Position numbers and translations under genes: made by a program. A stretch of DNA of 64,000 nucleotides from Trebouxia sp. TZW2008 (Eukaryota; Chlorophyta; Trebouxiophyceae; Trebouxiales; Trebouxiaceae), in NCBI GenBank assembly GCA_002118135.1, contig BDIU01000151.1, positions 358 to 64,357 of the forward strand, in the 5' to 3' direction. The notes under the pieces are model-generated. The model was not told where the DNA came from, made no database searches, and saw only the letters and a program-made list of their open reading frames with translations. Positions 11,201 to 23,066 of the stretch are shown here, piece after piece; the stretch's first letter is position 1, and each line of letters opens with the position of its first letter.

Positions 11201-14200
11201 TGTGCAGCTCCTGCAAGAGCTGTTGTCAAACTTCCTGCACAGCATGCACTCGCAATGCACGAGCATCATGGAAACTGCATGTACACATCGTGCAAGTACA
11301 GCTGGGTGCAAGTGAGACTATACCCAGCAACATCTTTCCATGATGCACAGTCTGCCATGATCTCATGGTTGCAGGTGCCAGGAAGCAGTGCACAAACATC
11401 ACAGAAACTGCTTGTACAGATTGTGCAAGTGCAGCTGTGGGCAACTGTGACCATACTCAAAGATGTCTGTCCACGCCGCACAGTCTGCCACGCTCTCATG
11501 GCTGCAGGTGCCAGGAAGCAGTGCACAAACATCATAGAAAGTGCTTGTACAGATTGTGCAGCTGCAGCTGAGTGCAAGTGTGATCATACCCGGCAATGTC
11601 TCTTCATGCTGCACATTCTGCCTTAAGATGTCAATGCAGGTGCCAGAAAGCAATGAACAAACATCATGGAAAGTGCTTGTGCCCATCGTGCAAGTGCAGC
11701 TGCGGGCAAGTGTGATCATACCTGGCAATGTATCTCCATGCTGCAGAGTCTGTCACAGTCTCAAGTTTGCAGGTGCTAAGAAGCAGTGAACAAACATCAT
11801 GGACACTGCTTGTGCCCATTGAGCAAGTGCAGCTGTGGGCAAGTGTTATCATACCCAGCAATGTCTCTCCATGCTGCACAGTCTGCCACAATCTCATGAT
11901 TGCAGGAATCAGGAAGAAGCTTGTAGATAGTTTCAGCCTGCGAGCCCGTGAACATGAACTTGGGCTGCTCTTGCTTGTCAACAGAACTGACTGATGGGTC
12001 CAGAATCTGCTTGACTGTGCCGTCTTGCATGCGCAGCAGGCACAAGCTGCATAGATCATCATACTTCCCATCACTGATGACGTCAACATCTTGAGGTTGT
12101 GTTGCCACCTGCCGTTTTCTGTGGTAGCTTCCTGAATGCCCTGCAGCATAGCATGCACTTTGTGATATCTGCTTGTGGCCTTGATGCCGAGTCCATTTTT
12201 ACTGCCCCACATGATTGCTATGACGTGTCCATGTACAGCAGAAATCAATGTTGATGCTGCATTGTCAATGCAGAGGAAGTCTCAACAGCATGCTTTGCTT
12301 CAGACTGCAGCTCATCCACCACACAGTAAGAGTACAGAAGAGCACTGTGCATTAAGCGCAAGGCAATACCCGCAACAAGTCGCTTGGCACATCTGCTGTC
12401 AGCAACCTGGCCCGCCTTGCCACCGCAGCGACAACAGAGTCCAGCTGTGTGTCTTCAGGCAGGAAGCACGCCTCTCTGATGCTGGCCCACTGGCCGTTGC
12501 TGTGTAATTTTGACTCAGAAGGCTGGGCTAATGCTGGCACCCAAATCACCTTGCTGTCAGTGTCAAGTAGACACTTCAGGGTTTGAGAACCAACTGGGTT
12601 CAGCTCCTGGGGAGACACTGTCCCAACAGTCGGCCACAAGCTGCAGGATACACGCCAACTTGTCAAGACTGCTGCAACAAGTGGTGACATTCCCAGTAAT
12701 TGAAAAACAAGCTGGAGATGTTTCAGCTTACATTCCTCCCAATGTAAACTCTATTAACAATGGTCATATCTTTTGAGAATGTCTGTATGATATTACAACA
12801 CAAGATTCAAGGCACTGCAATGGAGCTTAGGCATCTGTCAGCTGGACTACTGACCACAACTCTAATGAAAGATTGACCAACTGTCAGGGAGGAAGTTCCT
12901 GGTTTGATCCTAGCATGCCATCTTACACACAGTGGCTCAGACTCCAGATCTGTTGCCTTGTGATTGCAAGCATGTGACAGCAAGCTTGCATAGACTCGCA
13001 CTGTCATAATGCTGTTTGTGTCTTGACAGGCTATGCAGTGAGGAGCCTGGCAAAACACCTGTAAATGAAAGATGCATCTGAGCCATCGCTTCTGTGACAT
13101 AAGGAAGCCAGAAGAGCAGCCCAGGCAGGTGCGATGTGCTTCTGAAGCACTTGCACGTTCTGAGCTCCCTGCAAACCACAAAAGCAATCGGTCACATGCC
13201 TTGCGTGCAATACAGTTGCTTAATGCAACTGCTGTGACAGCTGGCAATGATCATATCTGCTTGAGCAAAGCCCACCATACCATCTCTGCAGGAGACAGAA
13301 GGCTTCAAACCAAGCCACTGTCAAACTTGATCTACAAGAGCCTGATCAAAATACAGAGGCAAATGCCTGAGCCTAACATGCATGCAGAGCTTGAAATGCA
13401 GTCTCGCAGTCAATGCAGCCTGATGGGTGCCTTGTTGTACCTTGCCTCCATCTCCTTCGCCAGACCACAGTTTGCGCCGGTCAGATTGCACCAGAAAGCT
13501 GCCATTGATGTGGACTGGTAGTGAACCATGAACATTGAACGGCAGAGGAAGGGTCATGTAGACTTTGCCGCTAGTATGTGCTGAAGCTGCAATGCCTTGC
13601 ACAGTGCTTTGCAACAGCGCAGCCACCCCATCAGTGCCTGCAATTGACGATGTGTCACTTGCTAATGCCCATGTTTTCTGCATGCGAGAAGGACGAGTGT
13701 TGTCCCAGATATCAATCATCTTTTTGACTAGCTTGAAACGGCTGTCAGAAGATGCAGCTGAGCCTGTCATGTCCGCTGTGCTGCACTGACAGACATGAAC
13801 CAGAACTGCTTCGGCATCCACTGACTCCTTGATGTATACTGAGAACTTCTGCACGCTCCTCAAAAACAGCAGCATGTCTGGTGCAGCTTTCTGACACTCT
13901 GACAGGGTTACATCAGCAAGCTCGTCTGCCGTCAAAACCTGGTTGCTGATGTTGCTGTGTGCTTCAGCTGTTCGCAAAGCCAGCCTAAAGATTGTGCCAG
14001 GATATGGTTTGGCAGGGTCAATTGTGGGAACATCTGAGCAAGTTTGAGTGAACTTGCAAAAGGGCTGCAGCGGATCGGGTGCTTCTAGGTTCATGACATC
14101 CAATGTGGCCCTGGCTGAGGGTTTATCGTCACCCAAATAACGTCTGTGGGGATCAAGGAGCAGCATGTGATTGCCACTCACCACCTGCATGCAAGACCAA

Positions 14201-14697
14201 CAAGTGAATCAACACAATTGCCAAAGGCTCTTCTAATGCATTTGGCATTTCAAGAGCGGCACCGGCACACATGCAAAACATGCAGATGGAGCAGCAGAAA
14301 GGGCAAACCTGTATCATGTCTGTGACAGAGTAGGCAGTCAAAGCTCCTTTTCCAAATCTGCCCACAGTTTGATCATCAGACGCTTTGTGACTGTTGCCTA
14401 CTTTGCGAGTATAGCCGACCCAATCTTCGTCGCTGAAGTGCGCATTGTTGTACAGAAGCAGAGCAGGACCCTGCATGGCTGGCATTCCGCTGCTGATCAG
14501 ATTGGCCGTTGAGTACTGCGATTTGTCGAGGCAGACAGCCATCTCGGTTGCTCTGGCGTCGTCGGCGTTTGCAAGCGCTTCCTTAAGACAGACATCGCCA
14601 CCACCGTAGTCCCTGATGCTATTGGCAATGCATGTCGTGAAGTCCTCTTGCTGGACGTACGACAGATCGAAGCCGTGTTTCGTAGACTTTGCAGCAG
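8209..14697 (-). CDS. Sacsin-like HSP90-type ATPase with C-terminal BTB/POZ domain
   Basis: The N-terminal half matches the sacsin repeat. It has a GHKL/HSP90-like ATP site with ALANADDA (14.6 kb) and a GRFGKGALTAYSVTD glycine-rich lid (14.34 kb). FDPH-like and LPVHI..F blocks lie in the 14184-13330 exon. Later exons are 12640-12370, 12108 to about 11855, about 11080-10653, the block from about 10640, one ending at 9181, and 8957-8209. The last exon is joined through CAT G + CT. It holds a BTB/POZ fold (DAKIMIDGHTECIHVHKWV, then YTGKVEF) and a BACK-like helical tail, typical of CUL3 ubiquitin-ligase adaptors. The 5' end is unresolved: the first visible exon begins at an acceptor near 14697 with no ATG. 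An in-frame TAG at 10652-10650 and a frame change near 10450 interrupt the middle, so error, small missed introns or decay are possible. Confidence 0.7.
10390..10700 (-). other. Broken reading frame inside the sacsin-like gene
   Basis: The exon coming from about 11.08 kb runs in frame to a TAG at 10652-10650. The same frame then continues open through CLCSLDSNADVF and KRQGLPLKRLVSERQ to about 10455. There the sacsin-like reading moves to another frame (CILADVNIDTLKDRQ) that stays open to 9181. Introns as short as 68 bp exist in this window, but none here removes both lesions with recognisable splice sites. Confidence 0.6.
11217..11880 (-). repeat. 133-bp tandem array in a sacsin-like intron
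   Basis: Five units start at about 11217, 11350, 11483, 11616 and 11748. A sixth copy from 11881 overlaps the real exon edge (LLPDSCNHEIVADC on the minus strand). The period is strikingly constant at 132-133 bp. Other units still read LLPGTC.HE..ADC on the minus strand, and several keep a donor-like CCAG/GTATGATC. The array therefore looks like tandem copies of an exon 3' edge plus donor plus intron. Which copy is used for splicing cannot be decided from sequence alone. Confidence 0.85.
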
Positions 14698-14699
14698 CT

Positions 14700-15420
14700 G
14701 GTCAGTACTGCCCAAGTGAGCTGCAGGCGATTTAACGATTGGTGGATTGGCCCAAGCTTGCTGTCAGGTGCAAGCAGTGAGTACAATCCTTACTGCAGCG
14801 TCAAGTGTCGAAAGTGAATACCTGACAGCCAGCCTCCGAGGCAGACAGCCTCGTTCACGTCGAAGCCGGTCAACTTTTCATCACGAGCTTGATACCAAGC
14901 AAAATACCATCGTGACGCAAAAATATACTAGAGGTACAGCTCATGCCAACCCAGTCGGGTCTGCCGCCCGCAGTGCACTAGCGCAGCGTATGACAGCTTG
15001 GTGATCAAGATCAGGAAGATTCGCAAAGAGCAACGCGACCATCGATCTGCGTACTAAGCTTGCCTCAACGTTGTGCAATCCCCAAGACCGTTGCCTTGTG
15101 TCAATCCCGCGCGTTGTACAGCGATCGAAGTTGAACCTTTCTATAGCTTGAAAGCAGCTGGTTGGGCGTTACAAGCGTTACAAGCGTTATCTCGGCGGAT
15201 CTGCCGAGCATACTGCCGCTGCGCAAACTTGACCAGGCGATGGCATAGGCGATAACTGGATACATACTGACATCAAGCTGAAACTTCTCGTTTATGCAAG
15301 CAAGTAGGACGTGTTGAGACGGTCCGTTGCGTCTCCGACAGCATGCTACTGTCGAAGCAGAGTTACGCATTCGCAGGCAAGTCTTGCGCACTGCTTACAG
15401 CTTTGTCGGTATGCTCAAGC
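14700..15420. promoter_or_regulatory. Presumed divergent promoter, sacsin-like gene / lumen protein
   Basis: The minus-strand sacsin-like gene and the plus-strand lumen-protein gene point away from this stretch, which is richer in CpG-containing words than the introns. First exons or 5' UTRs of either gene may lie inside it, since neither start codon was found. A direct GTTACAAGC repeat occurs at about 15165-15185. No specific factor site is claimed. Confidence 0.35.
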
Positions 15421-15426
15421 CGTTGA

Positions 15427-17476
15427 ATCAGTTTTGCCGCAGATTGCAGAGCTTTTCAGCGCCCCACGCCACATCCGACCGCAAGCCGAGCTCGTGTTGC
15501 ACAGCCGAGTCAGCAGCACCCGTCGTGTTGTTGTGCGCAACTACACGACAATGACAAGCTCCAACGTCAGGCCGAGCAGTGCCGTAGTACCGCCGTATAT
15601 CGACGGCAGCTCTTGCAAAGCACTTGTGCTGTCATATCATTAGGACTGCTGGGAACAGGTACATGCTGAAGTCAGCACAGCGTTTGCAATATAAGGCAAG
15701 TGAGCTGGCAAATTTACTGGATGTGCCGTGCAGTCAAGCCTGCTCAGGCAGACGTGATCAGAGACCTTGTTAAAGGATACATCAGACCGGTAGGATCCTG
15801 GGTTAACAGCAAGCTTGCGTGCTGGCATGCACATTTTGTTTATATTGGCACCGTTTGGCCTCAGACTGTGTACACAGAGAGACACTGGGCTGTGCAGAGC
15901 AGGAATCAAGGCTGAATCTATACTGCAGGAAGTTGCAGCTGATCAGGCCATCATGCAGCTCTTAGATGCGCGTGGAACACTCCTAGAACTCAAGGTCAGC
16001 TGAGATTCAAGCCTTCATGCTGGCATGCTGCGTGCAAGTTCTGTCAATGCTCAGGCTTCTTTGCTCATTGCAAGCAGAACACTCAGCCATGCTGCAAAGA
16101 CGATGGCTTGTTGAGCTGCTGTACCATCCTTGAACCTTGCAAATGCTTGCATGCTGTTTGATGCTCAGCACTCAAGGTGACACCTCCAAGCTCTGCATGG
16201 ATACAGATGCAGCATCATCTTAGCAGTATTCATGACCACTGTTATGGGACAATTTCATCAGCTTAGGCCTGAGGTGTGTCAGCGATGCCTTAATGCTCAA
16301 AGCACTTTGTCTCTCATATGTGCAGGCTCTAGCTGTCACATCACCCAACAGTCAGGAAAGGTTTGAGGCTAGGCGCATCCTGCCAGGCATGGCAACACAG
16401 CTTAGAAAGGTGCACTGTCAATGCCAAATCACAGGCGTTGCTCACAAGAGGAAGTGATGCAAACAGGCATTGCTGTATTCAAGACATATGCATGTCGCCT
16501 GTTGCCCCTCATATACAACTGTCAGCAAAGCGCATTGCGCATGTGACATACCTCATGCCTTGGAATTGTGTATAAACTGCATGCCTCTCACATAGGCATG
16601 CAGCCAACGCAACTGAAAGCTGACAGCGTAGCTCATGCTCCAGGCCTGCATTACTGTATTGTCTTCCACAGTTTTGACACCCAGTATGGCATTTGCTAGG
16701 TGTTCAGCATGTGATCACGGCAATGGCATCATGTCTCGTTTGGTGTCCTCTGCAGTGTCATGACTTGTTTGCGTGTGCAGATCGCCTTTGTCTTGTGACA
16801 CTCCCTTTGCATTGCTTATTGTCCCCTGCTGCATAGTATTGCGCATGTAGCTCGGGCATTGTTTCTCATACTTGTATGCGGATCACGTGACGATATTGGT
16901 GTAGGTATCTTCAGCTGCCCCTGTAGCAGCTGCACTGGCATCTGGAACAGCAAGTGAAGCCACACTGAGCTACCTGTATGGTGGCAGCGCTGTTGATGGG
17001 CTAAGCGAGTTGTCCATGGCGATCCCAGTCTATGAAGCTATTGGCAGGGTACAATCTCACTCTTTTGCTCACCGAACCTCATTGTATAATGGCCATGTGG
17101 AAGTGGACCAATATTGCACTTCAAGTTGACTCTACAAGGGAGACGTGATGCCATGTGTGTTGAGCATTTGGTGCCATTGCATTGCTGATGAAGGCATTGC
17201 AAGCAGTGCTGACAGCCATCAGAGCACTGGTGTATTGTTGTCTTGTCTTTGGCAAAACCTCTGAGCATATGTATTTTTGTCTATGCAGTTTGATGCATTT
17301 CTGTGCATCTTCAGGTGATCACAATCAGTGGCAGGACAATACGTAAAGAGGCGCAAGCATCACCAAACAATGCAGAAGCAGCCATCATAGCCATTGAAAA
17401 GCTTCTGGCAGCGTGTCCCCAGGAGGACTTGTTGCGCGCTCAGGATATGCGGAAAGCCAGGCAAAAGCAAAACTAA
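15427..17476 (+). CDS. Probable Tat-targeted thylakoid lumen protein (5' end unresolved)
   Basis: Five exons join in phase: about 15427-15656, 15903-15994, 16326-16409, 16905-17048 and 17315-17476. The first part is Ala/Ser/Gln/Arg-rich, like a plastid transit peptide. Next comes a twin-arginine stretch with a hydrophobic segment (YRRQLLQ..CAVISLGLLG), as in Tat signals of lumen proteins. The mature part is about 150 aa and mainly helical (ILQEVAADQAIMQLLDARG; LSYLYGGSAVDGLSELSMAI; AAIIAIEKLLAACPQ), ending in a basic tail. I do not recognise the family with certainty; small helical PSII-repair-type lumen proteins are one possibility. An in-frame TGA at 15424 bounds the first exon and no ATG follows it, so an upstream exon or a frame error must exist. 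Confidence 0.5.
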
Positions 17477-17692
17477 CAGTGCAATTTTGGGAGTCTGCTT
17501 CCAGATCACTAACTAAGTAAAAGCAAAACTAAAGCAGTATGCGCTCTCATGCGGCATGACATAGCAGTCTGAGAGGGATGCAGCCCAGCTTTTTCTCGCG
17601 GCGTTTTCTGTACAGACGTCTTTTCTTGAGATTGAATGTGCACTATTAAAGTCAGGTCCAGGTTTTATTACAGTTTCATTGCTGACATGACA

Positions 17693-20600
17693 TCACTCAG
17701 CTTTCGTGATTTTGGCATCAGCACTATCACACGACTTGACAGCTTGACATTCATCCCTTTCAGTCATCGTTTCACCCTGACATGGCCTCTGAAAGTCAAC
17801 AGCTTTGTCTATACGTGATTGAGGGTGAAGAATCTCAAGCCATCTCCAGTATAGGAACACAACAGCAGCAACACAACAGCAAATCTTGCCAAACCAGCTG
17901 CCACACTGATAGTAGCGGCAGAATCGGCCCATCAAGCTATCATCACGCCAGCTTGTGACTGCAGCTTCATAAACCTTCTCTGTCCTGGCAGCTATGCGAG
18001 GCCAGTTGTAGAAACCATGTATCTGCACACAACAACCCTGGACTTAGCTTATGTGCTCAATGTGTCAGGCTGCCAAGACAAGCATGCCAAACATGCCTTG
18101 TTCATTGAACTCAGGTGCCAAGTAGAATGGCTTTATCGTATGCATGCAAGTCTGCATTCAACATGCCATCAAGCAGCATGCTGACTGCACAGGTGTAGTG
18201 TGACAAATGTCAGGAAGTCTTGACTGCAGGCAAGCTAGCTGTGCTGCATCACGTATGTATGTCAGCATGTGCAGCACAACACGATGACTGATTGTTGAGC
18301 TAGCCACAAAGTGTAAGTTGGCTTGCTGTGGCAACAACCTGTTCATGCTGGCGTCCACGGTGTGTCCTATGCCGCATAAGAATTATGTATCAGCATGTGC
18401 AGCACAATGTCATGATGACAATTCACGAAGCCAGCCAAATTCTGTGAGCTGAGTTGCTGTGACTATCACCGGCTGGCGCATTGGATTCACAGTGTGTACA
18501 TGCTCCATCTCGATTATATAACAGCGTGTGCATCACAATGCCATGACAAAACCTTAGGAAGCTAGCCAATTTTGTGAGCTCAGCTGCTATAGCTATTACC
18601 TGCTCATGCTGGCGCATTGGATCCACAGTGTGTACATGCTGTACTGCTTGCTCCAATGCTGACAGGAGGGAGTCTGGGTTAGGCTCTGCAAGGACCACCA
18701 TCCCACTGGGCAGCACCTGCACAGCTTGGCATGCTGTCAAGTGGCAATTGTTGCCTTCTGTCAAATGGCAATTATTGGCTATCATGTTGATTGATTACTG
18801 CCAATGTGCTAAGAGAAGTCGCACAGTATTGATTGCAGGGAGTTTCGTTGGGCTCTGCAACCACCATGCCATTGGAAGCGCCTGCATAAGTAGACAGCCT
18901 TTTGTCAAGTGATAAAGCTGGCCATGATGCTGATTAATGACTGCCACTGCGCAGAATGAATTTAGGCAGATTGATCGCATTGTCAAGGTAGCGGCTGCCG
19001 CTTCAACTGTTGCCAAGCAGAAGGTTTCAGTCAGAGACGCATTGACAAATGTTTGATTTTGTGTTCGTCAGCATGGTGCACCCCCCCAAACGTGGGCACT
19101 GTGCTGATGAGCAAATGCCTCCCACAGCTTTGACACCACCATCAGGCCTGCTGCTGCCGCTTCAACAACAACCATGCAGAACACTTGAGTCAGACACATA
19201 TCAACAATTCATATTGTATAGCAGCATGGTGCCCACCTCTGGGACGCCTCCCACAGCTGTGGACACCACCATCAGGCCTGCTGCCGCTGCTTCAACAATG
19301 GCCATGCAGAAGGCTTCTGTCAGGGACGCATTGATGAAGATGTCGCCCCTCACCTGCGTACCAACAGCCTAAAGTAAACAACCCATAGCAAGCTGCTTCC
19401 AAACAGATGTCACCCCTGACCTGCAGACAACAGTTTGAAGTGCAACCTCAATACACAGGCGCCCCTTATGAAATGACCAAGCGACTAGTAGGTGGGCTCA
19501 CAGCCAACTGCTGACTCACCTCAGCTTGCAATCGGCAATGCAAAGAAACGTGTAACAGCTAAGTCCTTTGCCATCCGCACATGTCACGAGTTGGCCAGCA
19601 GAAGTACAGAGTGATGGAAGCTTACCAGCAGGTCTCTTGCCTTCTCATGGGGCACAGGCCCAATCAGCTGCACCCTGTCATGCAGCCCCTCCTCAGCAAT
19701 CATCTTCTTCAGCAGGTCTGCCTTGGGGCCACCTCCACCTGTTGACCCAAAATGCAGTTTTGTTGACATGCATCAATAACTAATGATACTTTGACCCTCA
19801 AACACAAGCGTGTTTGCAGCAGCAGCACTGCTGGGTCCATGAGCTGACTGCATCCTGTCATGCAGACCCTCGTCAGCAATCATCTTAAGCAGCAAGTCTT
19901 TCTTGGGATCACCTCCACCTGTTGACATGCATAACTAGTGATACTTTGGCTCTCAGATATCAAAGTGTTTGCACGCATCAGCGCTGCTCCATCCACGGGC
20001 TGAATGAATCCTGTCATGTAGCCCCTTGTCAGCAATCATCTTGTGCCGCAAGTCTTCCTTGGGACCACCTCCAGCTGTTGACCAGGAACAGAGAATTTGT
20101 ACTGCACCAACATACATGGAAAGGACCAGCGACATGTGTCCACTCAACATGTCAGCAACATGTACGTATTGCCTGGAAGACGGTTTCCAACACAAGCAGT
20201 TGAAGGACGCAGGACTCTTCATACAATGAAGTCATTTCACAGTCTTTGCTTGCACGGCAAGCAGGTCCATTCCTTTACAAAGACGCAGGCAAGACAGAGT
20301 CACCAACGTCTTGCTTCAATGTGCATAGTGCAGCCTTTTGTAGCATGTCAAGTCATGGCTTACCTATGACAAAGTCCACTTGAGGGTGCCGATGACACAT
20401 CTCTGGAATGATGACCACCAGCAGGTCTATTCCTTTACGGTACACCAGGCGTGATAGAGCTATCACTGTTACCCTGCCAGGCGTGCGCTTGGGGACATCA
20501 GGCTTGAACTGAGATGCGTCCACGGCTGCAGCCATGCAGCACCAACTTGCAGCTCAACTTTTGTCATTGAGTGAATGTGCACTCTGGTTTGTGGTACATA

Positions 20601-23066
20601 TGCAGGCAGTTCACTATGCCTGATAGAGCCACTACTGTCACCCTGGCAGGCGTGCGCTTGGAGACATCAGGATTGAACTGAGATGCGTCCACAGCTGCAG
20701 TCATGCAGTAGCAAGATGCAGATCAACTTTTGGCATTGAGTGGAAGTGCAAGTTCCTTTGCGGTTGGTATGAACGCGGTAGACCAGGCATGATAGAGCCA
20801 CTACTGTGATCCTGCCAGGCGTGCGCTTGGAGACACCAGGCTTGAACTGTGACGCATGTACAGCTGCAGACATGCAGCACCTCGGTACAGTACATAAATT
20901 GGGAATGCACATGCAGTCTGACTGCAGTTGTCTTTGCAGTTTGTCAGGCTTGAACTGTGATGCATCTACAGCTGCACATGTGCAGCACCAAGTTGCAGTC
21001 CAAACTCATGTCATGCAATTTTAATGTCAAACTGTTTGCAGTGACAGAGCAACCACCGTCACCCTGCCAGGCGTGCGCTTGGAGACGTCGGGCTTGAATT
21101 GTGATGCGCCCACAGCTGCACACATGCAGCACCAAAGTGTAGCAAACGTTTTGGGGTAGTAGACGAGCAAATTTTGAATCTGATTGTTGCCCTCTGGCAG
21201 AACACAAACTTGCAAATGCCTGCTGATCACTGCTGACTGGCAGCTTGACATTGATCCAATATAGTGCAGTACATGGGCAGAAAGCATGCTAGTATCACAT
21301 GATGCAAAGCAGGTGGTACAAAGATGCCAGCGTCGACAGCTGCTAGTGACAGCTGTTGTTGGGCAGCTAGAGCTTTATGTAGTATGGTGCACTACCTGTG
21401 CAAGACACTTGTTGGTACCACCTGATGTGGATGAGGCAGTATACAAGAATGTCAGCGACTACAAGACACTGCTGCCGGGGGGGTTGAGTTGGTGCAATCT
21501 GATGTATGGTAATATTGGTGCAAAGAGCATGCTAATACAATATTGTAAGCAGGCAGCGTATGCAAAGCGCACTCTGCAGAAAGCATCCTGCTTGGGCCTA
21601 GACTGACTACGCATCTGCAAGACCTATCCTGAATCCTAGACTGCCTCTGCTTACAGAGGCTGCCGTCATGATGCCTGAAGGCATGGACCATGTGCATGTT
21701 TTGACAGGCAAGGCAAGCCATGAGGCTGTGGAGCTTACCGTACCATTTGGGATGGCCCAAACATGGTGGGGTGACAAGCACGCCCTCAGCACTGTGTTCT
21801 CCTTGCTGGTATGGGACACGCAGATCACCTGCCAGCAGTGTAAGTAGACACTTCAGACTGGAGTCTGATGCATCTCTGCACGTCTGCTAGGGCCATGCAG
21901 AATGACAAGTTCCACACAGATGATGGATAGCACATGTTAGGGACGCATGTCTTGTGGAGTGCAAAGCTTGCAGCAAGAAACAGGGAGTCTTGGCTCAAAA
22001 GAATACTCAGCAGGATGCGTGCAAGCTCACCTCATGAACATCAGCAAGGCTGAACTTCAGAACTTTGTTTGTGAGGATGCTGCTGGCATCAGCAAAGCCA
22101 AACAGGGAGTGATCTGTGAACACAACCTGCAAAAATGCATTCACAAATCAGCACTTTGATGTGTCAAGACAAAGCTTTTGTGCATCGTGTTTGGCATATG
22201 TTCTGTAGCTTTGTGTTCTTTGGCCCAAGCATCATAACAAGAGCTTTGTACAATATTATACAGTCCACTGATGATCGAGGTATATATGCAAGCGCCAACA
22301 CAGATTTTGCCATGAGCTTTGCACCATTCACCTTGTAGCCCATTGTGCGTGCCTGCAATATAGTTTCATGCCCCATGACTGAAAATGCTTGATGTGCATG
22401 GACCAATGTGATTCCCTCCCTGATCAGAATGACACGCAGCAGACGAAAGCCACCAAAGATTGTTGGCAAGCTCGCCTGGCAGTATACTGGCTGTCTTGGT
22501 GCATAGTAGACCTGCATCACATGCATGATTGCAACGACTGGGCAGCAGAGCGCACTAGCAGGCAAAGATTAATCTGACCAGCGAGTCATCATGCAAAATA
22601 TGCAATAAGCAACACATAACATGCAATATTTGGGATTTGCGAGTGTGCACCATTGAGATGTCATGCAAATTGCGAACACGCTGTGCATTGACGCCAATAC
22701 GTACTATGCAAAAAAACATGAATTTTGTGTTGTTGATCACTGAAAACAGGATCATGGTGATTCACTGTTGACGCTATACCTTCAGCCCATTTGTTAAGTA
22801 CCGCACCCCACGCCTGTCCCCATAGCAGTGAGTGAGAATGACCACCTGCAGGAAGTTGCCTGTCATAGCAATTGCTTGAATGACGCCTATCGAAATGGGT
22901 TAACAAGGCAGACCTGATGCCCTCTTGAAATCAGACACTGTGACAGTTGATAGATGTGATTCTCAACACCGCCCGCGTTGGGGTATAGAAAGTCGCTGAC
23001 CATAAGGATGCTGTGTCTTAGAGGTGCTTCCGACCCTTGGGCTGTGGCAGCAGACTCGACTTGCAT
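17693..23066 (-). CDS. PIGA: PIG-A, catalytic subunit of GPI-GlcNAc transferase
   Basis: The enzyme transfers GlcNAc from UDP-GlcNAc to phosphatidylinositol on the cytosolic face of the ER, the first step of GPI-anchor synthesis. Ten exons close in phase (472 aa; human PIG-A is 484): 23066-22914, 22845-22780, 22511-22332, 22126-22031, 21828-21744, 20525-20364, 19738-19626, 19353-19237, 18716-18600 and 18022-17693. Visible family blocks are [19 protein letters not shown] near the N-terminus, [35 protein letters not shown], and [14 protein letters not shown] with the EX7E pair E298/E306. The C-terminus has RTEKVY and a hydrophobic segment at about 411-428 for ER anchoring. The intron after nearly every exon from 5 to 9 holds degenerate copies of neighbouring exon edges. 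The gene is divergent from the PhyH gene. Confidence 0.95.
18229..18599 (-). repeat. Echoes of PIG-A exon 9 donor edge
   Basis: The end of exon 9 ([13 protein letters not shown], 18600-18640) and its intron flank recur twice in the following intron, at about 18440-18520 and 18300-18370. Each copy has 'catgctggcg' or 'ggctggcgcattgg' followed by 'tgtgagct' and 'gtgcagcacaa'. The copies are diverged and lack a usable continuous frame. Confidence 0.65.
18800..19200 (-). repeat. Echoes of PIG-A exons 8 and 9
   Basis: Between true exons 8 and 9 lie a degraded exon 9 start (LPMAWW.QSPT, about 18880-18840) and two degraded exon 8 copies. One reads [17 protein letters not shown] (about 19040-18990). 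The other reads [18 protein letters not shown] (about 19175-19120). Frameshifts and a run of C interrupt the second copy. True exon 8 (19353-19237) has the intact [14 protein letters not shown]. Confidence 0.75.
19830..20095 (-). repeat. Two echoes of PIG-A exon 7
   Basis: True exon 7 (19738-19626) reads [23 protein letters not shown]. Two degenerate copies sit upstream in the same intron, about 181 and 337 bp away ([23 protein letters not shown] near 19925-19850; [22 protein letters not shown] near 20085-20005). Both keep an acceptor-like sequence but lose the frame after HDR. Confidence 0.8.
20580..21150 (-). repeat. Echoes of PIG-A exon 6
   Basis: True exon 6 (20525-20364) begins [20 protein letters not shown]. 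Copies of this edge with its 'ctgcagccatgcag' flank occur at about 20700-20620, 20870-20790 and 21120-21044, with a partial copy at about 20995-20945. The first copies are spaced by about 170 bp. They keep SQFKP(D/G)VSKRTPGR but break down soon after. Confidence 0.8.

Noticed and set aside
12880..12920. 'ggtttgatcct' resembling a tRNA B box
   Set aside because: No A box at suitable spacing and no cloverleaf; it lies in an intron of the sacsin-like gene.
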